Shown: positions 18,075 to 25,307, counted from the first letter of the stretch. The stretch is DNA of 64,000 nt from J027 sp965215855 (GCA_965215855.1 CBDCER010000003.1:1364001-1428000); one strand, 5' to 3'. The notes: a model not told the origin generated them from the letters alone. Made by a program: numbers and translations.

Positions 18075-18391
18075 CCACCGAGACCGTTCTCAAAGTCACC
18101 CGCCGCCAGGCCGACGGATCATACACCGTCCGCGTCACTGTCAACTGCCCCGCCAACACCGATTTACTGGCAATCACCGCCGCGCTCCAGCAGGCCACCG
18201 CTTTCTTTTTCGTCGAGACCAGCCAGGTTTTTTCCCGACGGATACACTACGTCGTGCCCCAGGTTCCGCTCCTCACCTGCGAAGAAGCGGAGGCCCTGCT
18301 GAAAAATGACCATGTCAAGAACGGCAGGCTCGACGACAACCACCACGACCCCGACAAAGTTGAACATTTGTACTACAATCGGATAGAATAG
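18071..18391 (+). CDS. 106-residue small protein ending the IS110 cassette
   Basis: This is an unrecognised soluble protein. The first half alternates beta-strand-like segments (ETVLKVTRRQADGSYTVRVT) and the middle is helical with a hydrophobic face (LLAITAALQQATAFFFVET). The end is Asp/His-rich. Only two Cys are present, so it is not a zinc ribbon. Its ATG overlaps the previous stop by 4 bp. Two hairpins, the second an intrinsic terminator, follow within 120 bp, which marks the end of the four-gene transcript. Confidence 0.6.
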   Translation: MTTETVLKVTRRQADGSYTVRVTVNCPANTDLLAITAALQQATAFFFVETSQVFSRRIHYVVPQVPLLTCEEAEALLKNDHVKNGRLDDNHHDPDKVEHLYYNRIE

Positions 18392-18400
18392 AGAGGTGCT

Positions 18401-18431
18401 GGGGGATGGCTGAGTAACAGCCCCATCCCCC
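18401..18431 (+). other. GC-rich hairpin after the IS110 cassette
   Basis: GGGGGATGGCTG pairs with CAGCCCCATCCCCC across a 5-base loop, with a two-base bulge. There is no T run, so it may protect the 3' end, pause transcription, or belong to the element's right end. It begins 10 bp after the last small gene. Confidence 0.5.
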
Positions 18432-18475
18432 ACTTTGGCCCATAAGCGGGATCTCCTCTATACACCCCGCCTTCC

Positions 18476-18511
18476 GACCGGTATGAAGACACTCATGCCG
18501 GTCTTTTTTTT
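18476..18511 (+). terminator. Intrinsic terminator of the IS110 cassette
   Basis: An 11-bp stem, GACCGGTATGA with TCATGCCGGTC (one G-U pair), has a 6-base loop and is followed by eight T. It lies downstream of the third small gene. Its T-rich end also forms the start of repeat unit R1. Confidence 0.8.
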
Positions 18512-18675
18512 ACCCGCCGCCGCCGTGTCTCGACAAGATACCGCCGTTCTCGCCCCTTCAAACCCACAGGGGGTCGCCTCGTCGGGCCTACCGTGCCAAA
18601 AAACGCCAACGGGGCCGCGTCGGGCGTGCTGCGGTCGCAAGCTCCCTGGCGTTCCGGTGCTGCGCTTGCGGCGGT
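18498..18675. repeat. Repeat unit R1 (about 178 bp)
   Basis: This GC-rich, gene-free unit recurs at 19919-20095 with about 98% identity over the core that begins GTGTCTCGACAAGATACCGC. Without the intervening IS630 element the two would lie in tandem with a 200-bp period. Differences in the core are transitions (A/G, T/C, C/T) and one single-T indel. Function is unknown; it could be a structured RNA, a recombination site, or a remnant of a larger repeated element. Confidence 0.8.
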
Positions 18676-18688
18676 CGTCCCTAGTAGT

Positions 18689-19372
18689 CTAGCAAGCGTC
18701 AATTGTCGGATAGAGTTGGTGCAACTTGATACGTGCATCCTCGGTAGTGAAGCGCCAATGAACGGTTGACTGTTGGTAATTGCGGCGGTGTTGCCAATCA
18801 GCTATCTTTGCTTTCAGGGTGTCCTGGTTGGGGATTCGTGCCTGAGTACATTGACGATGCAGCACACTCAATTCAATTTCTGCCATATTGAGCCAACTGC
18901 CGTGCTTGGGCGTGAAATGAATTTCCAGTTTCTCAATGATGCGGCGGGCCTCGGCAGGTTCGAAAGCCTCATAAAGTGAGGCGAATTTGTGCGTGTTGAG
19001 ATTATCCATCACCAGCACAATCTTCTCGGCATCCGGGAAATGGATATCTACTAAATCCCTCATGCAGTGAGCAAAATCAATCATGGTGCGGCGCTCCGTC
19101 ACTTTAATATGCCGCCATGCCGCCAATGGTGCAAAGAAGATAAACATGTTGCTGGTTCCATTGCGTTCATACTCGTAGTCATATTTCGCTACTGATCCTG
19201 GTTGCACCGGCAAGGGCAATCGCGTTTCCTTGGTCAGTTGTTTGCTACCCTCATCAAAGCACACAAAAGGTCGTTTGGCATGGTGTGGGCGATGATAGAC
19301 TTCCAGAACATCCTCCATCGCACAAACAAACGCAGCACTTTCTTTGGGTGGGATACACCATTGTTCTTTCAA
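18689..19372 (-). CDS. IS630 transposase, DDE catalytic part (second frame)
   Basis: This frame encodes the catalytic half, with the DDE motifs visible as FVCFDEGSKQ, VLVMDNLNTHK and HGSWLNMAEIEL. The last holds the final Glu of the DDE triad. The family's usual join (LKKNDLKPWLKEQWCIPPK) continues from the first frame after a -1 shift, so translation probably arrives by frameshifting and not from the TTG at 19372. It acts on the element's own ends. Confidence 0.85.
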   Translation of the reverse strand: MKEQWCIPPKESAAFVCAMEDVLEVYHRPHHAKRPFVCFDEGSKQLTKETRLPLPVQPGSVAKYDYEYERNGTSNMFIFFAPLAAWRHIKVTERRTMIDFAHCMRDLVDIHFPDAEKIVLVMDNLNTHKFASLYEAFEPAEARRIIEKLEIHFTPKHGSWLNMAEIELSVLHRQCTQARIPNQDTLKAKIADWQHRRNYQQSTVHWRFTTEDARIKLHQLYPTIDAC

Positions 19373-19830
19373 CCAGGGCTTAAGGTCGTTTTTTTCAGTG
19401 TTAGTCGCACTGTTTCGCGTGAGATGGTTTCGACCACCTCTAATTCGATCAGTTTGTCAGCCAACATTTGCATCGACCATCGCTCATGTCCATCCGGTGC
19501 TTCACTACACGCCAATTGTATCAACCGTGCTTCTGCCGCTCCATCTAAGAGCTTCTCCTTCTTTTTCTGCGGGCGCTTATGATTGAAGGCTGCTGCGATC
19601 CCTTGCATCACGCACGTTTCTCGAATGCGTTCAACGGTGCGCTGATGGATACTCAATGCTTGAGCAATATCAGCATCTTTCCAACCCCCATCGTCTCGAT
19701 TTTCATCAGCCAGCAAGAGGATGCGGGCACGGGTCATGCGCCGGGCTGCACCCTTGCCTTTTTTCACCATTGCTGTTAGTTCCTCACGCTCTTCGTCGCT
19801 TAATGTCACACGATAGATTTTCGCTGGCAT
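19369..19830 (-). CDS. IS630 transposase, helix-turn-helix part (first frame)
   Basis: This 153-residue frame holds the two N-terminal helix-turn-helix modules of IS630 transposases (WKDADIAQALSIHQRTVERI and a second near residues 110-145), which bind the terminal repeats. It ends six codons after a run of seven A followed by C (plus-strand T run 19389-19395), a classic -1 slippery site. Shifting back one base there reads directly into the catalytic frame and would give a full protein of about 380 residues. Confidence 0.85.
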   Translation of the reverse strand: MPAKIYRVTLSDEEREELTAMVKKGKGAARRMTRARILLLADENRDDGGWKDADIAQALSIHQRTVERIRETCVMQGIAAAFNHKRPQKKKEKLLDGAAEARLIQLACSEAPDGHERWSMQMLADKLIELEVVETISRETVRLTLKKTTLSPG

Positions 19831-19918
19831 CTTTCTTTCCTCGCCCTAATGTTTACCGAGGAGGATGCCACATCATCCGACAGAATCCAATTGTCAAACT
19901 ACTAGGTGCGCGGCGGCT

Positions 19919-20095
19919 GCGGTCTTTTATTTCTCTGCCGCCGCCGTGTCTCGACAGGATACCGCCGTTCTCGCCCCTTCAAACCCACAGGGGGTCGCCT
20001 CGTCGGGCCTACCGTGCCAAAAAACGCCAACGGGGCCGCGTCGGGCGCGCTGTGGTCGCAAGCTCCCTGGCGTTCCGGTGCTGCGCTGCGGCGGT
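19919..20095. repeat. Repeat unit R2 (about 177 bp)
   Basis: This is the second copy of the R unit, directly after the IS630 right end. Its last 34 bases are the first part of the adenine-free tract. In R1 the same bases run up to the IS630 target site. After R2 the sequence diverges from what follows R1 within about 40 bp, although both remain GGCGG-rich. Confidence 0.8.
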
Positions 20096-20597
20096 GGCCC
20101 CTGGTTGTGCGGCGGCGGTGGCCGTTGCGCTCTTTCGTCCGTTCTTTGTTCCCCTGGGGGTGCGTTGTGTCTTCTGTTGCTCGTGTTTTGTCGCGTGGGC
20201 TTGCCCGTTTTCCGGCCTTCTCTGGTGTCGTTCCGTCTGGGTTCGGCCCCTGGGTCGCGGTCTTTTCCGGTGGTGTCTGTCTGTCGTTTCCGGCTCCTGG
20301 CTCGCTGCCTGCCTTGCGCGCTGCCGGTCGTTTTCTCGCGGGTCGTGGTCTCCGCCCTGTCGCTGCCTTGCGTCCTGGGCTTGGCTGTCGTGGTGCGGTG
20401 TTCGTCTCGTGCTGGGTTCCGCGTCGGGCGGCGCTCTGGTTGGGCGCGGGTCTGCCTGTTGTCTGGGTTGGGGCTGCCGGTGTTGCTCCGCCTGCGGTTC
20501 CCTCTTCTCTGCGGTGGGTTCGGTTTTCTGCTCCGTCGCTTCGTTCCGCTGGTTTGGTGGGTTGGTCGCTGGTCTGGGCCGCCCGCCCTTTTTTTGC
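20062..20597. other. 536-bp tract with no adenine on the plus strand
   Basis: I read every base from 20062 to 20597 and found only C, G and T; A occurs at 20060-20061 and next at 20598. All three stop codons need A on their own strand or, on the complement, T. The tract therefore has no stops in any of six frames, and overlapping long frames there are not evidence of coding. The minus strand contains only A, C and G and could encode only polar or disordered residues plus Ala, Gly and Pro. No frame has a good start and ribosome binding site. There is no simple short-period repeat. It belongs to the 19831-21470 gene-free stretch. Its function is unknown. Confidence 0.95.
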
Positions 20598-20695
20598 ACC
20601 GGCACTCAATAACCAATGCCTGCACCAGCCACCGCACCACAGAAATGTGACGCACTTTGAGACAACGAAACCGCACGATGAAGCCAGCCCGACCT

Positions 20696-20774
20696 ATTAC
20701 TTATGAGCTACATCGGCTTCTCTAAAAGTGACAAAAGAGCCGTCGCTTTTGAGAAGCATGTACTCATAAGTAAT
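20696..20774. other. 79-nt hairpin with about 33 base pairs and one-sided bulges
   Basis: A perfect 12-bp outer stem (ATTACTTATGAG with CTCATAAGTAAT) continues through inner stems of 5, 7, 4 and 5 pairs. The bulged bases (20708, 20714-20715, 20723) all lie on the left arm. Asymmetric extrahelical bases are known in integron attC sites and in hairpins recognised as single strands. The attC core consensus (GTTRRRY) is not present here. Confidence 0.75.
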
Positions 20775-20824
20775 GACATTCACCGCCTCCCCACCGTCGC
20801 CGGTCGCCAGCGCACGCGGCCACC

Positions 20825-20889
20825 GATCCACGCCCGCCGAACGCCACCGGTCACCAGCGACCGCGGTCAGCGATCCACGCCCGCCGAAG
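20825..20889. repeat. Pair of 18-bp direct repeats
   Basis: CGATCCACGCCCGCCGAA occurs at 20825-20842 and exactly again at 20872-20889, a 47-bp period. It lies between the first two large hairpins in sequence with no coding potential. Confidence 0.85.
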
Positions 20890-20928
20890 ATCCTCCATGC
20901 CAACCAAACAGGAACGCGCAAACATCGA

Positions 20929-21021
20929 TTAAGGATATTTGCATTTCGGACTTGGAGCGCCGAACAAACGTTCTGATCCGCAGAACACCTGCACCGATCA
21001 GCGGGGCAAACATCCTTAATC
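20929..21021. other. 93-nt structured region closed by a 15-bp inverted repeat
   Basis: ATTAAGGATATTTGC (20929-20943) pairs with GCAAACATCCTTAAT (21007-21021) with one mismatch. Inside, GTTCTG pairs with CAGAAC, while CTGATC and GATCAG form an alternative inner stem. It could be a small RNA or a recombination or replication site. No known RNA family is recognised. Confidence 0.6.
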
Positions 21022-21050
21022 TGGGTGGACATTCTCTTCTCTGAGTGGCG

Positions 21051-21112
21051 CAATGACAAATTTTCCGTCGATGGAGACAGTGGTCGGCCACCTGGTGCAA
21101 AATTTGCATTGC
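21051..21112. other. 62-nt inverted repeat
   Basis: GCAATGACAAATTTT (21051-21065, approximate end) pairs with AAAATTTGCATTGC (21099-21112), with a single extra base. The loop contains a smaller GGTCGGCCACC dyad. It is the third large hairpin within 420 bp of gene-free sequence. Confidence 0.6.
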
Positions 21113-21190
21113 TGTGAAAATCATCCATCTTGACCAGGTGCTGTCCGTCGCACTCGACCCCGCCGCACGCCAAAAAGCAGCCGCCGGTCA

Positions 21191-21366
21191 CGAAAATGTC
21201 CGAAAATGTCCACATTTTGTCCAGCTTTTGTCGCTGAGAGCTATTCTGAGAGCAAAAACCCTCGAAAATTGTCCGCTTCTTCCGCAGCGCCACGTCCACA
21301 CCCCGCTTTCAGAGCCAAACTGCTCCGGCGACGACCACGATCTGGCTGTGCCGGTCATTTTGTCCG
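21191..21366. promoter_or_regulatory. Iteron-like GAAAATGTCC repeats
   Basis: CGAAAATGTC occurs twice in exact tandem (21191-21210). Related copies follow at once (CATTTTGTCC, inverted sense), near 21263 (CGAAAATTGTCCG) and near 21356 (CATTTTGTCCG). They precede a small gene and an HTH gene by 100-280 bp. They may be operators or replication iterons bound by that HTH protein; this is inference. A TACAAT at 21411-21416 may be the -10 box. Confidence 0.4.
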
Positions 21367-21470
21367 AACACCCGATCATGTTTCCGCTTTTTCCGGTGGA
21401 TCAGAAAATGTACAATAATATATACGAGGCCCCATATGGCCCTATTCCGACCATGAAAGGGGGAAGGCCC

Positions 21471-21734
21471 ATGTCCAACGACCGGCACGACGATCCGGAT
21501 CACACACCATCATGGGAGAGCGTCAATCGGCTGGCCGTCCATCTCTTCGGCCCCTGCACGCTGTCCTGGCAGACTGATTTCCAGCAACACACCGACGGCA
21601 GTCACCGGCGCACCGGTGGCGCGTGGTTTGTTCATGCCAAACACCCTTATCCGATTGAGATTGGTAAAACCCTGGAGGATGCCGAGTGGGAACTACTACG
21701 ACTGAAGGCGCTACGAAGACGACGAAGTACCTGA
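21471..21734 (+). CDS. 87-residue uncharacterised island protein
   Basis: I chose the ATG at 21471 because an AAAGGGGGAAGG ribosome binding site sits 6-7 bp upstream. The protein is soluble, rich in His, Asp and Arg, with SVNRLAVHLFGPCTLSWQTD near residues 17-36 and an Arg-rich end. There is no recognised domain. Its last 49 bp overlap the following HTH gene in another frame, so the two are one transcription unit. GC-rich codon use matches the island rather than the host. Confidence 0.6.
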   Translation: MSNDRHDDPDHTPSWESVNRLAVHLFGPCTLSWQTDFQQHTDGSHRRTGGAWFVHAKHPYPIEIGKTLEDAEWELLRLKALRRRRST

Positions 21735-22114
21735 CAACGGGGCAGGCGGCTGACAAGTGGGGCGTCACCGACCGCACCATCCGCTACTGGATTGCCAACG
21801 GCTTGCTGGCTGCCGACCGCATCCAAGATGACGGACGCAAGAACTGGCGTATTCCTGCCAATGCCGTCCGGCCACGACCCCGCACCTACAACTACACGCT
21901 GACGACGCTGGTTCGCTTCCTACACCAAAACCGCCAGCAGATTGCCGAGAAGTACCCGACGGATGACTTGCTGACGGCCATCATCGCTGCCCTGGATGTG
22001 ATGACCGACAACTTTCCAGTGCAGACGGCCATTCGCGGTGCGTTTCCCGACATCCAGCCAGAGGCCAAAACACGGCCACAATTCAGCCGCGCCGCCAACC
22101 CCTTCTACGGCTGA
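21686..22114 (+). CDS. Excisionase/MerR-like helix-turn-helix protein
   Basis: The start is GTG at 21686, with GGAGG 8 bp upstream inside the preceding gene. Residues about 14-50 (YLTTGQAADKWGVTDRTIRY followed by a wing-like RIQDDGRKNWRIP) form a winged helix of the excisionase (Xis) or MerR N-terminal type. The remaining ~90 residues have no recognised effector domain. Such proteins direct excision of mobile elements or act as small repressors. The iteron-like repeats upstream are a plausible binding site. No integrase gene lies beside it in this window. Confidence 0.75.
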   Translation: MGTTTTEGATKTTKYLTTGQAADKWGVTDRTIRYWIANGLLAADRIQDDGRKNWRIPANAVRPRPRTYNYTLTTLVRFLHQNRQQIAEKYPTDDLLTAIIAALDVMTDNFPVQTAIRGAFPDIQPEAKTRPQFSRAANPFYG

Positions 22115-22227
22115 CCGGCAAATCTTTACAATTTCCTAACAATTTGAAGTAGTATCATACATACTTTGAAAACATTTTTCCTCTACAGTGCAAATCGAGA
22201 CGCAGCTTTAGAGACAGGCGATGACTT

Positions 22228-23736
22228 ATGCAACTCAGCAGACGACGTTTTCTTAAACTTTTAGGTGCAAGTGGAGCCACGTTGTCACAGGCCGCGGCTT
22301 TGCAGCAGGTGTTGGCGAGCAGTGAACCTGGGTCGTTTCAACCGGTGTCAATTGCCGAACGCGAACCCTATATGCACGTGATCTCGCGCCTGACATTTGG
22401 CCCCACCAACGAACTGATTAACCACGTGCGATCAATCTCTCCCGAAGCATATATTGAAGAACAGTTATCCCCCGAAATAGTTGACGACAGCAGCATAGAG
22501 CCGTATCTCAATTATTTCCCTGATTTAGGAAAAAGCGCCGCCGAAATCCTTACCGAATATCAGGATCAAGTCTTTCGCGTCACGCCACAGTTGACTGGCA
22601 ATTGGATTATGCGGGCCATGTATAGCCAGCGACAACTTTATGAGCGCATGGTGCATTTCTGGAGCGACCATTTCAGTATTTTCGCCAGCAATAGCATTAT
22701 GGTCGTGTTAAAAATTGTGGATGATCGTGATGTGATCCGGCAGCACGCGATGGGGCGCTTCCGAGATTTGTTAGGAGCGTCGGCGCACAGTGCCGCCATG
22801 CTAGTCTATCTGGACAATGCCGAGAGCGATCAACGTGCCCCGAACGAAAACTATGCCCGCGAATTGATGGAACTGCATACGCTTGGCGTCGATGGTGGCT
22901 ATACCGAAACGGATGTGAAGGAAGTGGCACGGTGTTTCACGGGTTGGACTATTGCCCGGCCACGCAACCGCACCGGTATAAATGCCGAAGCGGGCATGTT
23001 CCTGTTCGTGCCACGAATGCACGACGATGGCGACAAGCAGGTATTAGGGCAACTCATTCCCGCGGGCGGTGGCGAGTTGGATGGTGAACTGGTATTGGAT
23101 ATGCTGGCGAGTCATCCGGCGACAGCACGCTACGTCAGTACCAAGCTGGTGCGCCGCTTCGTGAGCGATAATCCACCGGATGCACTGGTAGAAGCCTGCA
23201 CGCAAACATTCCTGAATACTGATGGTGATATTCGCAGCGTGTTGCGAACGATGTTCTCTTCACAAGAATTTTGGAATGCGCCGCCCAAATTCAAGCGGCC
23301 ATTTGAATACACCATGAGCGCGTTGCGGGGTCTGAACTACGACATTCAGGAACCAGAGCCATTTGGTCGTGCTTTCCAGGCAGTGATGTCGAACATGGGA
23401 CACATGCCATTCCAACGACCTACCCCCGACGGCTACCCGGATGTACAGGAGGAATGGACAGACAATTTGCTGACGCGCTGGAACATTGCGATTGCCGCCG
23501 CACATGGCGGTGTACCAGGAGCAACGGCTTCGATACGTCCTGTATTGGAAGCCAATAACGTGCCCCTGGAACCCGAACCGATTGTGGACTTCATGTCGAA
23601 CTATTTGTATGGGCGTGCGCTGACAACGGATGAATCGCAGGTTATTTCGGACTACCTGGCAGGTGGCACAGATGTCGAACGTCTACAGGATGTGCTGGCG
23701 TTGTTGCTGGCTGCACCTGCATTCCAGTATCGCTAG
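22228..23736 (+). CDS. DUF1800 family protein with Tat signal
   Basis: The 502-residue protein begins MQLSRRRFLKLLGASGATLS, a twin-arginine signal (RRRFLK) with a hydrophobic core and likely cleavage near ALQQVLAS. The rest matches the DUF1800 family (HVISRLTFGPTNELINHV, NENYARELMELHTLGVDGGYTETDVKEVARCFTGW). The family is extracytoplasmic and of unproven biochemical role. It is almost always encoded next to a DUF1501 protein, as here (20 bp downstream). AGGCGA precedes the ATG. Confidence 0.9.
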   Translation: MQLSRRRFLKLLGASGATLSQAAALQQVLASSEPGSFQPVSIAEREPYMHVISRLTFGPTNELINHVRSISPEAYIEEQLSPEIVDDSSIEPYLNYFPDLGKSAAEILTEYQDQVFRVTPQLTGNWIMRAMYSQRQLYERMVHFWSDHFSIFASNSIMVVLKIVDDRDVIRQHAMGRFRDLLGASAHSAAMLVYLDNAESDQRAPNENYARELMELHTLGVDGGYTETDVKEVARCFTGWTIARPRNRTGINAEAGMFLFVPRMHDDGDKQVLGQLIPAGGGELDGELVLDMLASHPATARYVSTKLVRRFVSDNPPDALVEACTQTFLNTDGDIRSVLRTMFSSQEFWNAPPKFKRPFEYTMSALRGLNYDIQEPEPFGRAFQAVMSNMGHMPFQRPTPDGYPDVQEEWTDNLLTRWNIAIAAAHGGVPGATASIRPVLEANNVPLEPEPIVDFMSNYLYGRALTTDESQVISDYLAGGTDVERLQDVLALLLAAPAFQYR

Positions 23737-23756
23737 AGACACAGGGAGATAACATA

Positions 23757-25022
23757 ATGGCCCACAAAACCTATACCCGACGCGAAATGCTGCATCGTTC
23801 GACCGCTATTGCGACATTATCCGGCGCATCATTGGTATTGCCACGCTGGATGCCACAACTGGCATTCTCGCCCAAATATCAAGCTCCACAAGGCGATGTG
23901 CTGGTCTGCATTTTCTTGCGTGGTGGAGCCGATGCGCTCAATATGGTCGTGCCGCATGGCGAAGACGCCTATTATGATGCACGTCCTCAATTGGCTATTC
24001 CGCGTCCAGATACATCTGGCAGTGATCCCAAAGCCGTTGACCTGGATGGCTTCTTCGGATTGCACCCATCGCTGGCGGCATTGTTACCGGCGTTTCAGGG
24101 CGGCGAATTGACAGCGGTTCATGCCACCGGTTCACCCGACCCGACCCGCTCCCATTTCGAGGCAATGAGCTTTATGGAGCGTGGTACGCCCGGCAGCAAA
24201 ACTCTCAGCACGGGCTGGATTGGCCGCCATCTGGCGAGCCTGGATACTGGCAATTTGTCACCGGTGCGAGCAGTAGGGTGGGGAACAGCGGCCCAACAGG
24301 CTATTCGCGGCCCGGTGTCGCCAGTAGTGTTACAATCCATCGCAGACTATCACCTGGGCGGGCGAGTGGATGTAGCAGCCGAGATGATGGGATCGATTAA
24401 TGCGTTGTATGGTTTGGATACGGATGAATTGCAGGCGGCGGCTAATGCCACCACATCTGCCATCGACATTGTTTCGCAGGTGGACATCAATGCCTATCAG
24501 CCACAAAACGGCGCGGTTTATGATGAAGACTCCTTCAGTATGGCGCTGAAACAGACAGCGGCGCTCATTCGGGCCGAGGTTGGCATGGAAGCCTCGTGCA
24601 TTGACCTGGGCGGCTGGGATACCCATGCCAACCAGGGCGTGGTGGAAGGCACACAGCCCCAACTGTTAGAAACTCTGGCGGCGGGGCTGGCGGCATTTCA
24701 TAGTGATATGGGACCGGACATGAGCCGTGTGACGGTGGTGGTCATGTCGGAATTCGGGCGGCGCGTGGAAGAAAACGCCAACCTGGGAACCGATCATGGG
24801 CATGGTGGCGCGATGTTCCTGATGAGTGGCAATCTGGCGCAAGGGCCGGTCTTCAGTCATTGGCCGGGCCTGGGCGCAGAGTTTCTAGATCGCGGCGACC
24901 TGGCGATTACCATTGATTACCGCGATGTCCTCAGCGAGATTTTGATGCAACGCCTCAACAACCCACAGATTGAGGAAGTGTTTCCCAGCTTCCGCCACAG
25001 CAGTCTGGGACTGTTCGGTTAG
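23757..25022 (+). CDS. DUF1501 family protein with Tat signal
   Basis: This 421-residue protein starts with a Tat-like signal (TRREMLHRSTAIATLSGASL). The mature part has DUF1501 (sulfatase-like fold) features: CIFLRGGADALNMVVP, SHFEAMSFMERG, IDLGGWDTHANQG, VVMSEFGRRVEENANLGTDH and HGGAMFLMSG. Members are exported proteins related to alkaline-phosphatase-superfamily enzymes with uncertain activity. It forms an operon with the DUF1800 gene. GGGAGA precedes the ATG. Its stop overlaps that of the convergent xseB gene. Confidence 0.9.
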   Translation: MAHKTYTRREMLHRSTAIATLSGASLVLPRWMPQLAFSPKYQAPQGDVLVCIFLRGGADALNMVVPHGEDAYYDARPQLAIPRPDTSGSDPKAVDLDGFFGLHPSLAALLPAFQGGELTAVHATGSPDPTRSHFEAMSFMERGTPGSKTLSTGWIGRHLASLDTGNLSPVRAVGWGTAAQQAIRGPVSPVVLQSIADYHLGGRVDVAAEMMGSINALYGLDTDELQAAANATTSAIDIVSQVDINAYQPQNGAVYDEDSFSMALKQTAALIRAEVGMEASCIDLGGWDTHANQGVVEGTQPQLLETLAAGLAAFHSDMGPDMSRVTVVVMSEFGRRVEENANLGTDHGHGGAMFLMSGNLAQGPVFSHWPGLGAEFLDRGDLAITIDYRDVLSEILMQRLNNPQIEEVFPSFRHSSLGLFG

Positions 25023-25234
25023 TCGCCCAGTGGCCGAATGTCGTCGCCGACCAGTTGGCTGACGCGCAAATCAGCACTATCCAGCAATTGTTGGCAATAC
25101 TCGGCAAGTTTCTGCCCTTCCTCGAAGTGTTGGAGTGCTTCGTCGAGGGGCAGATTGCTGAATTCGAGTTGCTGGACGATGGTCTCCAGTTGGGCGTAGG
25201 CTTCCTCGAAGGTCAGGTTTTCTAGCTCTGCCAT
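25019..25234 (-). CDS. xseB: Exodeoxyribonuclease VII small subunit
   Basis: At 71 residues, this is the usual XseB length. The signature LTFEEAYAQLETIVQQLEFSNLPLDEAL is followed by FEEGQKLAEYCQQLLDSADLRV, a two-helix hairpin. XseB binds the XseA large subunit, whose gene lies about 33 kb away (57851-59101), to degrade single-stranded DNA. The gene stands alone on the minus strand; its stop codon shares bases with the stop of the convergent DUF1501 gene. Confidence 0.93.
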   Translation of the reverse strand: MAELENLTFEEAYAQLETIVQQLEFSNLPLDEALQHFEEGQKLAEYCQQLLDSADLRVSQLVGDDIRPLGD

Positions 25235-25307
25235 TTCGCTTATCTACTTTTCCTGATTGTTCCTCTGAATAATTGGGGTACTGCCCATTTAGATTTAACT
25301 ACCATGT

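Larger units (their letters stand above)
18684..19902 (-). mobile_element. IS630-family insertion sequence
   Basis: The element is bounded by short terminal inverted repeats beginning GTAGT, with an inner CAATTG shared by both ends. It is flanked by TA (18682-18683 and 19903-19904), the target duplicated by IS630/Tc1-mariner elements. It carries two overlapping reading frames that together form one DDE transposase. It inserted between two tandem repeat units, so it is younger than the repeat. Confidence 0.8.

Noticed and set aside
17632..18391. A toxin-antitoxin module made of the small overlapping genes
   Set aside because: No toxin fold or antitoxin DNA-binding domain is recognisable. Zinc-ribbon motifs and coupling to the transposase fit an element-linked role better.
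18498..20597. A diversity-generating retroelement with template and variable repeats
   Set aside because: R1 and R2 differ by a few transitions and one indel, not by adenine-specific changes, and no reverse transcriptase or target-protein gene is in the window.
19656..20706. Several long overlapping ORFs (up to about 318 codons) on both strands over the A-free region
   Set aside because: Absence of A on the plus strand removes every possible stop codon in six frames, so long frames are forced by composition. None has a convincing start, ribosome binding site or domain.
20696..20774. An integron attC site
   Set aside because: The one-sided bulges are suggestive, but the GTTRRRY/RYYYAAC core boxes are missing and no integron integrase or cassette array is present.
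20825..20889. A CRISPR array
   Set aside because: Only two 18-bp direct repeats with one 29-bp spacer; no further units and no cas genes nearby.
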